A stretch of 64,000 bases of DNA from Calliopum simillimum (GCA_951812925.1 OX638371.1:82531697-82595696); one strand, 5' to 3'; shown: positions 22,118 through 34,527, numbered from the stretch's first letter. The notes: a model not told the origin generated them from the letters alone. A program made the numbers and translations.

Positions 22118-22836
22118 CTGTAAACAATAATACTTGTACATTATTAATTGTGGATAGGAATCGGTGTAGTTGTTAAAGCCTTTTGCCGAATTTTCTTCAA
22201 AAACTGAATTTATTACACGACCCAATGTAGCAAAAAGGTTAGTACTTCCGAAATCATTGTACCCAAATTGGTAATTTGATCGTTACATTTTAACGCTTAT
22301 GAGTTGTGCATATAATCATACTACTATATAAAATACAACGTATTCCATAACTCGAGAACCGTTTCTCCGATTTTCATCATTTGTTTCTTGTTCCCAGATA
22401 ATTTGCCTGGTAAGGTTTTAGGACACATTTTGAAATACTCTTGACTTCACCCGGGTGAAAAATCCTATAACTCGAAAAACAGTTATTCGATTTGCACGAT
22501 TTTTTTCTTTCAAAGACATGTTATCCGTTGACGTTCTAGGATAAACTCTAATTTAAAACTCCTTCGGCATCGTCCGGGATATTCAAAAATTACGGTACTG
22601 TGACAAATAACATCCGCTGGGAAAATGGGCAGTAAACTATTTGATAGAGATGAATGAGATTAGGTACATACATATTGAAAAGGTATCGGGAACGGGCGAA
22701 CGAAGTCAGTTCCGGGGTAACTAGTCACATATAATCTAAGAATATCTTGTAGTTGTGTATAATTAAGGAAATACTTAGTTGTAGTACCTACTGATGTGAT
22801 GATATAAACTAAAATGATCTTCAAAAATTTACTTAC

Positions 22837-22878
22837 CCTTATTGTCCTCCTTTCTATTTGGTATAAGGGCTTTGCCGC
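22837..22878 (-). CDS. basic micro-exon, 42 bp
   Basis: Acceptor taacattctag, donor GTAAGTAAA. Peptide AAKPLYQIERRTIR. Confidence 0.8.
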
Positions 22879-23079
22879 CTAGAATGTTAAAAGTAAAAAA
22901 TATATCTCTTTAATACTTATTTCTAATGTTGATAAAATAAAAGCATATTATAATTCCCATTATTGACTTGAAATAATTCTAAATTTGAAAAAGCGACTCA
23001 AAATAACTAAAGGATCATAATGACCCCTGTTAGTTTTCGTACTCTTGAAAAAAAATTAAAATAAAATTAAATGATTAAT

Positions 23080-23660
23080 ATTTTGTGGAATGATCCTTGT
23101 TGGGTAATACCTTGAAAGAGTGGAACTAATTAGACGTTGGAATTTCTCGACATTTATATGCTTCCACCTAGATTTTACCGTATTCATCAACTCTTTCCGT
23201 GAGGTCTCGAAGGTTTTCGATCTGGTTAAAGTCTAGAGGCTAAGCTGGCCAGTTCATGACGTCAATTTTATTTGTCGCAAATCGATTTTTTCACTAACCA
23301 GCTGGTGTATTTTGGGTCTTTGTCTTGATGAATACAGCCATTTTGGCATGGGGCAGCAAAGTTGACTCCACTGTTTGGGCACATAAGCGAGAGAATTTCA
23401 ACAATTTACCGCCCTGGAAACATGCAGCTTCAGATGGTCTTGAAACATAATTGGGACTATCGTGAATAAGTATATATTCCCGGAAAATTTTTCTGAGACT
23501 GCAATGAAAAATGCACATCAGTCTGAGGAATATTTCCCGGGAATATTTATTCACGATAACCCCCAATGTCTGTGTTCTATTAAGCCAATCAATTCAATTT
23601 TTATTTTTGTTGGGCCATGAAATTTTGCGCCATTTATAAGCTGACCAATGAATATGATCT
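23080..23660 (-). pseudogene. Tc1-like transposase relic
   Basis: Frames broken by stops, but two signatures remain: HQDKDPKYTS (DNDPKHT motif) near 23300-23330 and DFNQIENLRDLTE (PDLNPIENLW motif) near 23195-23240. Unrelated in detail to the element at 17-18.7 kb. Ends not found. Confidence 0.7.
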
Positions 23661-24558
23661 TTTGCTTATTTTAGTTTTATTCTGACACTTCTTCACCAAG
23701 AGATTGGAAATGTAACTTCCCTGGGACTTTTACGAGAGAGCTTGGCTTGAATAATTTTTTTTTTTCTAATTGCAAAAGGGTCCACAAACTGATTCAACAC
23801 CTCTTTAATTTTTTTTTTTTTTGCAGGCCAATTTTCTTTTCCTAGTGCCGGCACTTTGTGTCTTTGAAAAACCTAGATTTTGTCCTCATACTTTGAGATT
23901 TTCTACGTTATTTTTGACGTACAATTTCATTTCACTCACACGAACACTCCTATTATTTACTTCTATGTAAAACTTGCATTGTACTTCTCAGTACTAGGAT
24001 TAAGATAGTTTTTATAAATTCAAAAATGTATTAACAGCTCAGAAGCGGACGGGAACATTAGCTTTGAACAAAACCGCAGGCTGGCAACACTCACAATACG
24101 AACAATCAGACAACCTTTAAAACTAAAACTAAACGAAAGAAAACATGACGGACATAACGAAGCGAGGTTAAGAATAAAAAGCGGAAACGAACGAACAGAC
24201 AGTTGGATGGAGACAATTGAATAAGACGGACGAAAATAAGTAGAGCGCGAACAAATGTGAACTCTAAATAAGTAAAACCTAAAATGTAAAAACTTAACAA
24301 TAACTAAATGTAAAATAAAATAATACTAAAGAAACTGAAACCTAAACTTTGATAAATAAAACTAAAAAACTCGCTAAAGTTTTTATTAAAGGAAAACATT
24401 TCCACATGTATCAAATCCACAAAACTGGGAAACACAAATAAAATATTGAACTAGCAAGAAAATGCCACTGTCATATTTAGCTTGAAGCGAACTTTAATAC
24501 CTAGACTGGTTGAGTATATTCGAGCTATAGAATTATAAACTAATTTTTTTATAGCTAC

Positions 24559-24591
24559 CTCTGCAGCTTCTTGTGCTCTTCTTTCCATTAT
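24559..24591 (-). CDS. charged micro-exon, 33 bp
   Basis: Acceptor atttaacag, donor GTAGCTATA. IMERRAQEAAE, close in style to 24709 and 16080; probably a helical Arg/Glu/Ala module. Confidence 0.75.
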
Positions 24592-24708
24592 CTGTTAAAT
24601 AAAGAAACATTTTAAGTATGTATATATTCTATATATGTTAGTATTTACACATATGTATTTATATATATTTTAAGTATTTGCATAATGTAAAATTATATTC
24701 TACTATAC

Positions 24709-24741
24709 CCTTGCTTGTGTTGCCTCTCTCCTTTGTCTTGC
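24709..24741 (-). CDS. charged micro-exon, 33 bp
   Basis: Acceptor cattttgcag, donor GTATAGTAG. ARQRREATQAR. Only 117 bp from exon 24559 and the same length, which suggests tandem duplication. Confidence 0.75.
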
Positions 24742-25488
24742 CTGCAAAATGTAAATATTATTTAAATATTTCTCTTTTTATATTTATACGTATATAAGGA
24801 TGACATTTAAGTAAAATACCGGTTCCTGTGCCACCCCCCAATAGGCGAGAAATCGAAAAAGCTGGTCAAAATTCTGAAAGTCGATAATTCGAAATTTTTG
24901 GACGAATCCGAAATCAATTTCAAAAAAAAAAAAAATCGAGGATCCACAATGGTACACTGAGTTTCCGACAAGTGTACGCCCTCTAAAAAATTCACTGAAA
25001 ATTTCAGCTATCCATATTAATTCTGAAACGTACCCCAAGAGACGTTTCTACATAAGTATAAGCTCTAGGGGATTTTAATTAAAAAATTTTAATCAATCAT
25101 TTCTTATCACGTCGCAAGAATTTTTTTTTTTTAAATAACAAAATAACTGAGTAAATGAACTAATTTTCACGGACATTTATTTTCAAATTTTTAATTCACA
25201 TCATCCAATAGTGCGGTTTTAGCGGGGTACAATAGTACTTTATATTAAGTTATAAGCTGTGCCCATTCTGGGTTCTTTATTTTCTGTGAACAATTGATAT
25301 TGAGAGCTGAAATTTTCAGGGAGTTTTTTGTCTTCTTATCTTTTTCTAGTTTTTTGAGAGAGCGGCACGTCAAAAATTCTGGAAAGAGTATTTTAAGAGC
25401 CAGCCTTAAGTAAATAAGTGAAATATTTTCGAAACAAAAAAAAAAAAAAAACATTATTAAACTAGCGTATAAAAAGACAATAAGGCGA

Positions 25489-25799
25489 TTCCTGAAAACG
25501 TGTAAAAGCCTCGAAAACCTCGTAAGCTCGTAAAACTGTCAAAGTTTACACTTTTACACGTTTAAAGGAATCTCCCAATTGTATTTTACGAGTTTACGAG
25601 GTTTTAGATGTCAAGAGAAGAGCTCGAAAGTTATTTTCGTGGCAAATAATTAAGCAATATTGAGGGGATTCCTGAAAACGCGTAAAAGCCTCGGAAACCT
25701 CGTAAATTCGTAAAACTGTCAAATTTCGTATTGATTTTGACAACATTTACGAGTTTACGAGGTTTTCGAGGCTTTTACACGTTTTCAGGAATCCCCTAA
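25489..25799. mobile_element. two adjacent small fold-back elements
   Basis: The right unit (25658-25799) is a near-perfect hairpin with ends GGGGATTCCTGAAAACGCGT. The left unit (25489-25580) has related ends and a broken stem. A fragment of the same family lies near 61450-61500. Confidence 0.75.
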
Positions 25800-25929
25800 T
25801 TAATTTATAACTTCACTTCCATCTATAGTAATTTTGGATTTTGAACTTATTTTTTTTTTTATATTTTTTAACTCAAAAACTTTTCTTATTTGAGCAATTC
25901 TTTACAAAATTTTTCTAGTGGATAATTAC

Positions 25930-25953
25930 CTGTTCTCCCGTGTTTTGTGCACA
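25930..25953 (-). CDS. micro-exon, 24 bp
   Basis: Acceptor poly-T plus gcag, donor GTAATTATC. Peptide CAQNTGEQ; paralogue of exon 21907 by start and donor. Confidence 0.75.
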
Positions 25954-25989
25954 CTGCAAAAAAAAAATATATAATGTGTTATTAATTGA

Positions 25990-26353
25990 GGCGTTAGGAA
26001 ATAACGCCCAAGGAAATAACGCCCAAAAAAAAAACGAAATAACGCCCAAATTATTTTCATATAAATTTGGGCGATAATCATTTTGGAAATAACGCCCAAA
26101 AATTTGGGCTTTATTTCGTTTTTTTTGGGCGTTATTTCATTTTTTAAAAAAAAAACGAAATAACGCCCAAAAAAATACGAAATAACGCCCAAAAAATTAA
26201 ATGACGTAATAACGCCCAAAATAAAAAACGAAATAACGCCCAAAAAAATGAAATAACACCCAAAATCAAAAACGAAATAACGTCATTTTATTTTTGGGCG
26301 TTATTTCGTTTTTTTTTTGGGCGTTATTTCCTTGGGCGTTATTTCCTAACGCC
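25990..26353. mobile_element. MITE with 9-bp target duplication and repeated ends, 364 bp
   Basis: Flanked by ATTAATTGA on both sides. Ends GGCGTTAGGAAATAACGCCC and its exact inverse. The word AATAACGCCCAA is present about a dozen times in both orientations. A 9-bp duplication fits Mutator-like (MULE) elements. Confidence 0.85.
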
Positions 26354-26419
26354 ATTAATTGATCATACGCATATCTGTATATTAGATTGTATCGCAAAAA
26401 AAAAAAAAAAGTTCGAATG

Positions 26420-27050
26420 AAAACTAATGTTTTTAAGGAAAAAAACATTTTTTTTCGGTCTCTTAATTCGATGCAGTTTTGTTTTTAATATATATCTTCG
26501 CCAAGGACACCTTATAGATTTGAAGCCCACAAAAAATCATGAAATTCATCTCTAAAAAGTTTCCTCAAATTCAGTACAAAATATGAAAAACAGGATGTTT
26601 CAAAAACGAATATTGCCCCCTAAGACCATGCAATATTTTTTTTTATTTATTTGCATGCTGTTTGAATGTCAAATGTTAAAAAAAAATATTGCATAGTTAT
26701 TCGTTTTTGAAACATCCTGTTTTTCTTATTTTGCACTGAGCTTTTAGATTCGCTATAACTTCTTCATTTTCAACAATTAGAATAAACTTGTGAGAGATGA
26801 ATTTTATAAATTTTTGTGCGCTTCAATTCAATGAAGTGTCCTTGGCACTTTAGGGTGGTAGAAACTGAGATAATGAATACAACTAGTCGAAAAAAAAATC
26901 TGGCATAAATGACTTCTGTGAATGAAATGTAGTCTGTATTAAGAAATTTACAACAATATACTATACTTGTTGATTGGACGTCAAATGGCGGAGATATAAC
27001 AAAACTGCATCGAATTTCGAGGCCGAAAAAAACAAATTTTTTTCCCTTAA
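26420..27050. mobile_element. nested fold-back element
   Basis: Outer pair 'attcgatgcagttttgtt' / 'aacaaaactgcatcgaat' and inner pair 'aaaaacaggatgtttcaaaa' / inverse (26583-26730). Confidence 0.7.
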
Positions 27051-27266
27051 AATTCTTTCAATATAAGCTTTCAAACTGGGGGCGATACTATTTAATGTGC
27101 ACAAGAAGAAAGCTAGGGTTTCGTCGAATCACCTGTCAAAAATGACACACTGACTGTTCGATAATTTTTTACAGTAGCGCGATAACTTATGTATTGTATG
27201 CTCAAATTGGAGAAATATGACATGAACGTTTCAAAGAGATGTGTGTGTAGTCTCAAAAACACTTAC

Positions 27267-27341
27267 CACAGAAGGTCTAGCTGTAGATACCCTTGTATAA
27301 GGATAAGTTCCACCACGATAAGGCTGAGAATTTGGACTTGC
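27267..27341 (-). CDS. Tyr/Pro/Ser micro-exon, 75 bp
   Basis: Acceptor gatatatcag, donor GTAAGTGTT. 25 codons: ASPNSQPYRGGTYPYTR then VSTARPSV. Confidence 0.8.
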
Positions 27342-27411
27342 CTGATATATCTAGAAAAATTTAATGCAAATGTGATAAAATCAAACAGATTTTATTTAAT
27401 TTTGTCCCAAC

Positions 27412-27441
27412 CTGTTGACGACGATCGAAGGAAGCGTTGGC
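27412..27441 (-). CDS. micro-exon, 30 bp
   Basis: Acceptor atctcttgcag, donor GTTGGGAC (weak but preceded by CAG). Peptide ANASFDRRQQ. Confidence 0.6.
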
Positions 27442-27660
27442 CTGCAAGAGATATACATAAATGTGGTTGTTATATACTTACATTTGTACATTAGGGTGCA
27501 TAATTTTATACAGTTTTTTTTACTTTCAAACAAGTCTAATAGATTATAAAATAAAGATTTACTGGTAGCATATTCAATTTTTAGTTTCGTTCATATCTTG
27601 TCAAAAAAAAAAAAAAAAATCAGATGAACGTAACAAAGTCCATTGAAAGGAGCATTCAAA

Positions 27661-27781
27661 ATTAACTATTATTTTTTTTTCTTCACCATACAAATCATAT
27701 TTTAATGCACCATCATAAATATTTTGAGTAAGAGCTTTTCTTGCACCAGAATATGTATTTTCTACCCTTGTGATATTAAAC
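27661..27781 (-). pseudogene. coding-like fragment outside the array phase
   Basis: Acceptor ctttcaaacag is good, but phase 0 reads a stop. With one leading base it reads FNITRVENTYSGARKALTQN, then IYDGALKYDLYGEE, clearly protein-like. Possible donor GTATGG gives 90 bp with phase 2-2. No family recognised; it could belong to another gene or a mobile element. Confidence 0.4.
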
Positions 27782-28711
27782 CTGTTTGAAAGAAGGAAAA
27801 ATTAAGCACCCTATTGTACTTAACGTATTTAAGGTCTTTGTATTTTTAAAAGAACTTTTTTTTAAAAAATAATCTGATTTTTTCCTAATTTCATGTTGAG
27901 TTCCTAAAACAAATCCTTTTTTTTAATGAAAAACGCAAAACATTGACTTAATTTTTATAAATTTTATCCAGATGCAATGGCTATTGCTTGTTTATGTTTT
28001 TTTTTTTTTTTTTTTTTAAGTTAGATGCCAAATTCAGTGGAAAATGGAAAAAAATGTCAACGATTTTGGAAAACAGCTTTGTCATATGTTTTTTTTTTTT
28101 TTGCAAAATGTCAACGGTATTGAAAAAAGTCAGCGTTACAAACTGTTTATTTCTGAAAATGTCAACGGCAATAACCCAACAAACAAAAATTTTCATTATT
28201 TAATAACACAGGCCTGCAAATTCGACACTTTTTTCCTCTCTTGATTTTTGAAGCCAATTATGGTGGGTTGGGACCTCCTAATCACGAATCTGAACTTGGT
28301 TCATTTCCATCACGAGAGGATTTTGAGATATTCCAATTTTCATAACCTCAAAAATAATGAAAAAGCGTGTGTTTTTCACTGTTATTTTCTTTTATCTCGA
28401 AATTCTGACGTGATAGAGAAATTCCGTAAACGGATTTGGGCTCATCATCAAAAAATACATTGGAAATCACTCTCGTAATTTTAAAAGGTGTACCCTTGTT
28501 CATCTGTGCAGCATTTGAAAACTTATTAATTCAATCGTTTGTGCTAATGTACTCTTCAATATCACGCCTAAAATGCTCAACATATTTAAACCATTCTTCC
28601 ACCATTTATTTTTTGGTGCTCCCCGTACAATCTAGATAGTTGATTTTGAATAATATTCACCCAGATATCAAGTTTTATAATGCAGGTAAAGTAAGTAGAA
28701 ATGCGTTTTAT

Positions 28712-29640
28712 GTTTTTTTATACCCTACACCCAGGGTATATTCACTTTGTCCTTCCGTTTGTAACGCAGAGAAGGAGGCGTGGCAGATATAGAAAAGTAT
28801 ATATATTCTTTATCAGCATCACCTCGTGAGTCGATATAGCCATGTCCGTCTGTCTGGCTGGCTGGCTGGGTGGCTGGCTGGCTGGTTGGGTGGCTAGCTG
28901 GCTGTGTGTTGAAATACACTTTTTGGGAAAACTAAGCAAGATAATTCAATGAAATTTGGTACACTGCCTCCGTCGTTAAAGATAGCTCGGGGGATTGAAA
29001 ATGAGCGAAATCGGCTACGGACACGCCTACCGCCCATACAAAAAATATATTCAAAATGCAATTTTAGGAGTATTTTTCACGACAATTTTACCAAAATACG
29101 CATAAATAGTAAAAACTTTAAGCGCAAGCTCTGAAAAAAAACTGAACGAATTCGAAGAAGAGGGCGTGGCATCCCCATATAAGCAAAAGCTTTAAAACGA
29201 TATACGGAAAGCGTTATTTGAGATATTCGAACCAAATTCGACTCAGACACTAAGAATCATAAATGAATGCTCTCAACAAAAATTGGGTGAAATCGGAGAA
29301 GGGGGCGTGGCACTTCCCATACAAGCAAAAGTTTCAAAATGCTATACTGAAAGTGTTTTTTGAGATAATCCAACCAAATTCACTCAAATACTAAAGACTC
29401 TAAATGCACGCTTTAAGCTTAAACTAGACGAACTCGGACAGAGGGCGTGGCACCTCCTATATAAGCAAAAGCTTCAAAACGCTATACTGAAAACGTTTTT
29501 CACTCAGACACTAAAAACTATAAATCCAAACTCTGGACAAAACTGGGAGAACTTGGACAAGAGAGCGTAGCACCTCCCATAAGACCAAAGTCTTAAAAAT
29601 ACTGCAGTGTAGGTTATTTAATGTTTGGGCAGGCCAAATT
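28712..29640. repeat. dispersed fly-type repeat, copy A
   Basis: Begins 'tataccctacacccagggta', carries a CTGG-rich tract near 28855-28910, and about 125-bp internal repeats around 'gagggcgtggcacctccca'. Ends near 'gtaggttatttaatgtttgg'. Confidence 0.8.
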
Positions 29641-29659
29641 TTACACCCTTACTATTTTT

Positions 29660-29800
29660 TTTATACCCTACACCCAGGGTATATTCACTTTGTCCTTTCG
29701 TTTGTATCGCAGAGAAGGAGGCGTGGCAGATGCTGAAAAGTATATATATTCCTGATCAGCGTCACCTCCTGAGTTGATATAGCCATGTCCGTCTGTCTGT

Positions 29801-29835
<35 letters not shown>

Positions 29836-30412
29836 TGTGTTGAAATACACTTTTTGGGAAAACTGAACAAGATAATTCAATGAAATTTGGTACACTGCCT
29901 CCGTCGTCAAAGTTAGCTCGGGGGATTGAAAATGAGTGAAATCGGTCAACGGACACGCCTACCGCCCATACAAAAAATATATTCAAAATGCAATTTCAGG
30001 AATATTTTCCACGTCAATGCAACCAAAATACTCATAGATACTAAGAATTGTAAGCGCAAGCTCTGAAAAAAACTGAAAAATTTCGGACAATAGGGCGTGG
30101 CACCTCCCATATAAGCAAAAGTTTCAAAATGCTATACTGAAAGAGTTTTTTGAGATAATCCAATTAAACTTCACTCAAATACTAAAGACTATAAATGCAC
30201 GCTCTAAGCAAAAACTAGACGAACTCGGACTAGAGGGCGTGGCACCTCCCATATAAGCAAAACCTTCAAAACGCTACACTGAAAACGTTTTTCACTCAGT
30301 CACTAAAAACTACAAATGCAAGCTCTGAACAAAAACTGGGTGAACTCGGACAAGAGGCCGTAGCAGTGTAGGGTATTTAATGTTTGGCTAGGCCAAATTT
30401 TACACCCTTACT
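29660..30412. repeat. dispersed fly-type repeat, copy B
   Basis: Direct tandem neighbour of copy A with the same start, a longer (CTGG)n tract at 29800-29835 and fewer internal repeats. Confidence 0.8.
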
Positions 30413-30538
30413 AGTTTGTTTTTGGTATGTTTTCTTTGTATACCGAGCGCACCGTACTTTCATTCAATACCCCCATTACCAAGGCAAATCTGTCAGAATA
30501 TCAGGCGGATATAAGGTATTAATATGGTTTCAATATAC

Positions 30539-30562
30539 CTGCTGGTATAGGCATAGGAGCGA
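30539..30562 (-). CDS. candidate micro-exon, 24 bp
   Basis: Acceptor ttttatttgag, donor GTATATTGA. Peptide SLLCLYQQ in phase 0. Hydrophobic composition differs from other exons, so this could be chance. Confidence 0.4.
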
Positions 30563-30999
30563 CTCAAATAAAATTTTCAATTATTTTGAGTTTTTTTTTT
30601 TTGTATGAGGGGCACAATACCCCCTTATCCAATCGATCTCATATTTCTTATAAATGTGTTGGAGCAACAAAAAAAACATCTGGTGCAAATATGATTTGGA
30701 TACGTTTAGTATTATACATAGGCATGGTAGTCTTGTATATACAAAAAAGGCACTTAAGTAAAACTTTAATTACTGACAATTGTGGCGTGCAGGAATTTTT
30801 TCACTATTTGTCTCGTAATCAGCACACTTTTTAAAATTCAGAGAGGAAAACCCATGCAGGACTGTGTAATCGAAATTGGACCCTTCATATCATACTTGTG
30901 AAAATAATTTGGAGTAAGCTTATTATAATTGTTTTTATACAATGTATTTCAATTGTTTTTATTCAAAATTTTTAAATTGTTCTTTGAATTAACATTTTG

Positions 31000-31700
31000 T
31001 TAGTGTTTATTAATAAGATCAATATAGCCCACGAAAATAATAATATTTCTGCGAAAAAATTCAAAGTGAATTTTTTTCACCGGAATTGTCTTTACTAAAG
31101 CATAATGAATTATGTGTAAAAAGTCTATTGAAGTCCATTGTGCGCATAAAAAGTTATTCAGGCTCAAAGGTCGCTAAAATCAGTTTTTTGCAAATATCTC
31201 GCTAACGCAAACCTTTCCAGAAAAATTATTCTCCACAATTTTGTAACACAGGAAATTTCCTATGTAATGATGTAAAAAATGTTTTTGTGTAGATTATAGT
31301 TCAGGAAATAACTCAATTTAAAAAGTTGTGCACAGTTTTTATATGTAAATGCCACGTATAAGTTCATATTAAAATATTTTACTTTTAAAATTGCGAATAC
31401 TCTTTAACGAGGAGTCGCACAAAAAAAAAAAAAAATTAAAAAACCGTTCAAAAGATAATTGGATTCTGTAAACACCGTATTAAATTTTTTTTGGAGCCAC
31501 TCATGGTCTAAAAGATATTCTTAAAAAACCATTAAGGTCTCGAAAATACTGGTTTTTGAAGGATATCTCTGAAATGGTAAGTCATTCGATAAAAAGCAAT
31601 AACATCAACTTTGTAGAGAATCACAAGATCTACAAAAGATAAGCCATATGTGTACACATTGAAGTAACCGTTTAGAAGATATTCAAAAAAAAAACCTTTA
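31000..31700. other. intronic stretch, nothing assigned
   Basis: AT-rich. Phrases around 'aaaagatattc' recur, as in decayed repeats seen elsewhere in the window, but no ends could be placed. Confidence 0.4.
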
Positions 31701-31716
31701 AGTGGCAAAAAAACCG

Positions 31717-32168
31717 GGCAAGGCTGGTGCAGTGGTTACCAGCCGGGCAAGGCTGGTGCAGTGGTAACGACTTCTGCTACCAACCGGAAGGTCCTTGGTT
31801 CAACTCCCGCCCAGGCCAAAAACACAAAAATGTTTTCAAACTTGCAATTTTGCAATTATAATTAATTTAATGAAATAAATATAATTATAATTACAACAAA
31901 TAGTCTGAGTCTTTGTGGCGAAAGACGAAACAAATGTCACTATAGCCGTGTTATTAATCCGTTCCTTGATTTGTCATAATTATGTGTTAGAAAATGCATT
32001 GATAGATTTATATGCAAATCGATTTTTGTAAATGTATGACTAAAAGTTCAATTAAAAAATCAATTTTCAATTAAAAATAAAAATAAAGTTTATGTTTACT
32101 GAGAATCGGACCTACGACTTTCAAGTTATGAGTCGACAATCTTATCAACTGACCTAGCGTACAAGTTA
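31717..32168. mobile_element. tRNA-derived SINE-like pieces
   Basis: At 31740-31815 an A-box-like 'tggtgcagtggtaac' and B-box 'ggttcaactcc', with a partial direct duplication of the first 25 bp. At 32095-32160 a second, unrelated tRNA-like unit on the minus strand ('ggtcagttgataaga' ... 'ggtccgattc'). Neither folds into a clean tRNA. Confidence 0.6.
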
Positions 32169-32439
32169 CTTATAATTCAAATGCCTTGTGTTTTACTTTG
32201 CTCGATAGTCACTAAAAAAATAAAATAAAAAGCTTTTCGAAAGTTTGGAAAACGATTACTTAAACTTTTGAGAATAAACATTTTCTAATTGTTGACTTTA
32301 ACCTTGTAAATCAATTGCAAAAATTGCAAAAAACCAACATTTTCCAAACATTTGAAAATTAGTTATGAAAACATTTGGAAATTAACTTTTTCTAAGTGTT
32401 GAAATTGAAATATATAAATCTATATTTTGCTTTACTTAC

Positions 32440-32466
32440 AGGATTTTCACATTCTTCTTCCCATCG
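32440..32466 (-). CDS. acidic micro-exon, 27 bp
   Basis: Acceptor ttcaaatatag, donor GTAAGTAAA. Peptide RWEEECENP. Confidence 0.75.
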
Positions 32467-33237
32467 CTATATTTGAAAAAAGAAAATTGAATTTAATAAT
32501 AAGATAATATAATAAGAAATACAAATGAATACTCGGCATCCTTTTAAAGTGTTTTTCTTTTTATTTTCTTTAAACATTAAACCTTCAAGAAATCTTTAAA
32601 TTTACTTATGTTATCGTGTTTCAGGTCAAATTTAACCCAGATAGTAAACTTTTGATATGGGTAATAACATACAATAAATAGCATATAGTTTATATAGCAT
32701 GCAATTTTCTTTCAATAGATTTTTAAATGTAGACATATATATCGTTAGCTTAACATGGAAAAGGCGTAACTCACATTTTCAATACTTAACAGGAGAAGGA
32801 AAAAACAGAATAAAATTTGATAGGCCAAGCATTTAAAAAAACTTTAAAAGCAATTTACAACCAAAACTGTCAACAATTTTCATTATAGGATTTTTTTTTA
32901 TTTTCTTTGTTTTTTGGGTAGTTTTGTGTGTTAGGTCTTTACATTTTAAAATTTTTTTTAAAAAAAAGTGAGTTAGGGCTTTTTACAATAAATCAAAAAC
33001 TATGAACAAAATTAAAGTTATTCAATATAAAATGAAAAGGAAAACCTTTACAAAGAAGGTTAATTAGATTGGGCAAAAATTTTAACGAAAATGTTTATGT
33101 TTTGTATGGAAGATTATTATAAAAGTGGTGACAATCAGCAGGTAACAACAATTTAAAACATTAAAGTGTACATCAAGTAAAGGTTATAACAATAAAATAC
33201 CCACAGCAACTAAATTAATGTTTTCCTATCGGCATAC

Positions 33238-33297
33238 CTTGATATTCTTCGTATTGACTTTGAAGCCTTCGGGTGACTTTCGCGAACCTTTGGATGC
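33238..33297 (-). CDS. SPEGFK micro-exon, 60 bp
   Basis: Acceptor gttttctaag, donor GTATGCCGA. Peptide ASKGSRKSPEGFKVNTKNIK. First of a tandem series; later copies at 33361-33480 and 33794-33960 are decayed. Confidence 0.6.
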
Positions 33298-33360
33298 CTT
33301 AGAAAACTATCAATTAAAGTTTATTGATAGTCCGCCATACATGCTACCCTTCTAGTATGC

Positions 33361-33480
33361 CTAAGAATTCTTTGTTTTGATTTTGAATCCTTTGGGTGGA
33401 CTTTTGAAACCTTCGGGTGTCCCAAAAAACTATGAGTTAGACCTTTTTGATAGTCCCCCAATGATATTTTCCCTCTAGTA
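33361..33480 (-). pseudogene. decayed copy of the SPEGFK exon
   Basis: TPEGFKSPPKGFKIKTKNS followed by a stop, with the donor GT changed to GC. The flanking 'tatcaattaaagttt...' intron is also repeated. Confidence 0.65.
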
Positions 33481-33793
33481 CAAGGGTGTCAGCGTTTTCA
33501 AATCACTGAGCCAAGCGCAAAATTTTCGCTCTTACAACAACTTCATATTCGAATTAAACAATCACAAAAACAATTTTTTGTTGTTTTTTCATGCATCGTT
33601 TACAACAACAATAATATTTCAATAATTTTCAAAATTTCTAAGAACTGGGATACACACAAAAAGTAGGGGTATTCACGCGTTGATGCGCAATGCTCTTGCG
33701 TCGTTGCGGAAGTGCGGTTTGCGAAAGTTTGACATTTGTAAAACATCAAACAAATTGCAGAAAATTTCGCACTACTTCTGCCATTTCTCACGT

Positions 33794-33960
33794 TTTGACT
33801 TTCAAGCCTTCGGGTGTCTTAGAAAACTATCAATTAAGGTTCATTGATAGTCTACCATAGACGTTTTTCCTCTAGTATACCCAGATATTCTTCGTTTTGA
33901 CCAGAAAACCTTCGGATGACCTTCGGGAACCTTCGTGTATGGCATAAAAACCTTTCCATA
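33794..33960 (-). pseudogene. further SPEGFK exon copies (partial)
   Basis: Two more units. The left-hand one (about 33887-33950) is open: HEGSRRSSEGFLVKTKNIW with donor GTATAC but no acceptor at the matching place. The other, near 33794-33820, is truncated. Confidence 0.5.
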
Positions 33961-34214
33961 TTTGAGATACACTCACTGTCAAGTTTTCAGCTTAATTAAC
34001 CGAATAGTTTCTGAGTGATTTTAACACTATTTAAACGCTACATATTGTGAGTTAGGGCTTTTTTCTTTCAAATTTTTTTTTTTGTGTTAGGGCTTTTTTA
34101 AAGTTGACTATAACTTGGCTATTTTTGATATGAAAATATAATTTTTGTAGAGAGGTGTATTAGAGAGTGCCCAATATAAAAATTAAGAATATTGATATTT
34201 TAACAAAAGCTTAC

Positions 34215-34238
34215 ATCATACTCAATCCCCATGTCAGG
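34215..34238 (-). CDS. micro-exon, 24 bp
   Basis: Acceptor aatattttcag, donor GTAAGCTTT. Peptide PDMGIEYD. Confidence 0.75.
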
Positions 34239-34527
34239 CTGAAAATATTGAATTTAAAAGCAAATCAAATTGAAATATTAAAACCGATTCTTTCCGAAAT
34301 CGTGATTAAATCTAACTGAAGATGTAATGCATTTCTATTAATATGATAGAATGGAATTATATTTCAATAAATCAAATTATATATCGGTTACAATCTGATT
34401 TAATGAAATGTGATTCCGATTTGATATTAATAATCGAAAAGCAGAAAATTGAAATCAGATTCAATTCCGACTCCAATCACAATCGGATTTTGGAAAAAAG
34501 GCGTTAGTAATCTTTTTTAAAACTTAC

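Noticed and set aside
25990..26353. CRISPR-like array because of repeated AATAACGCCC words
   Set aside because: Eukaryotic context, irregular spacing, both orientations, and clear transposon ends with a target duplication.
29780..29835. Ser/Gln/Pro-rich peptide frames (PASQPASQ)
   Set aside because: They are translations of the (CTGG)n simple repeat.
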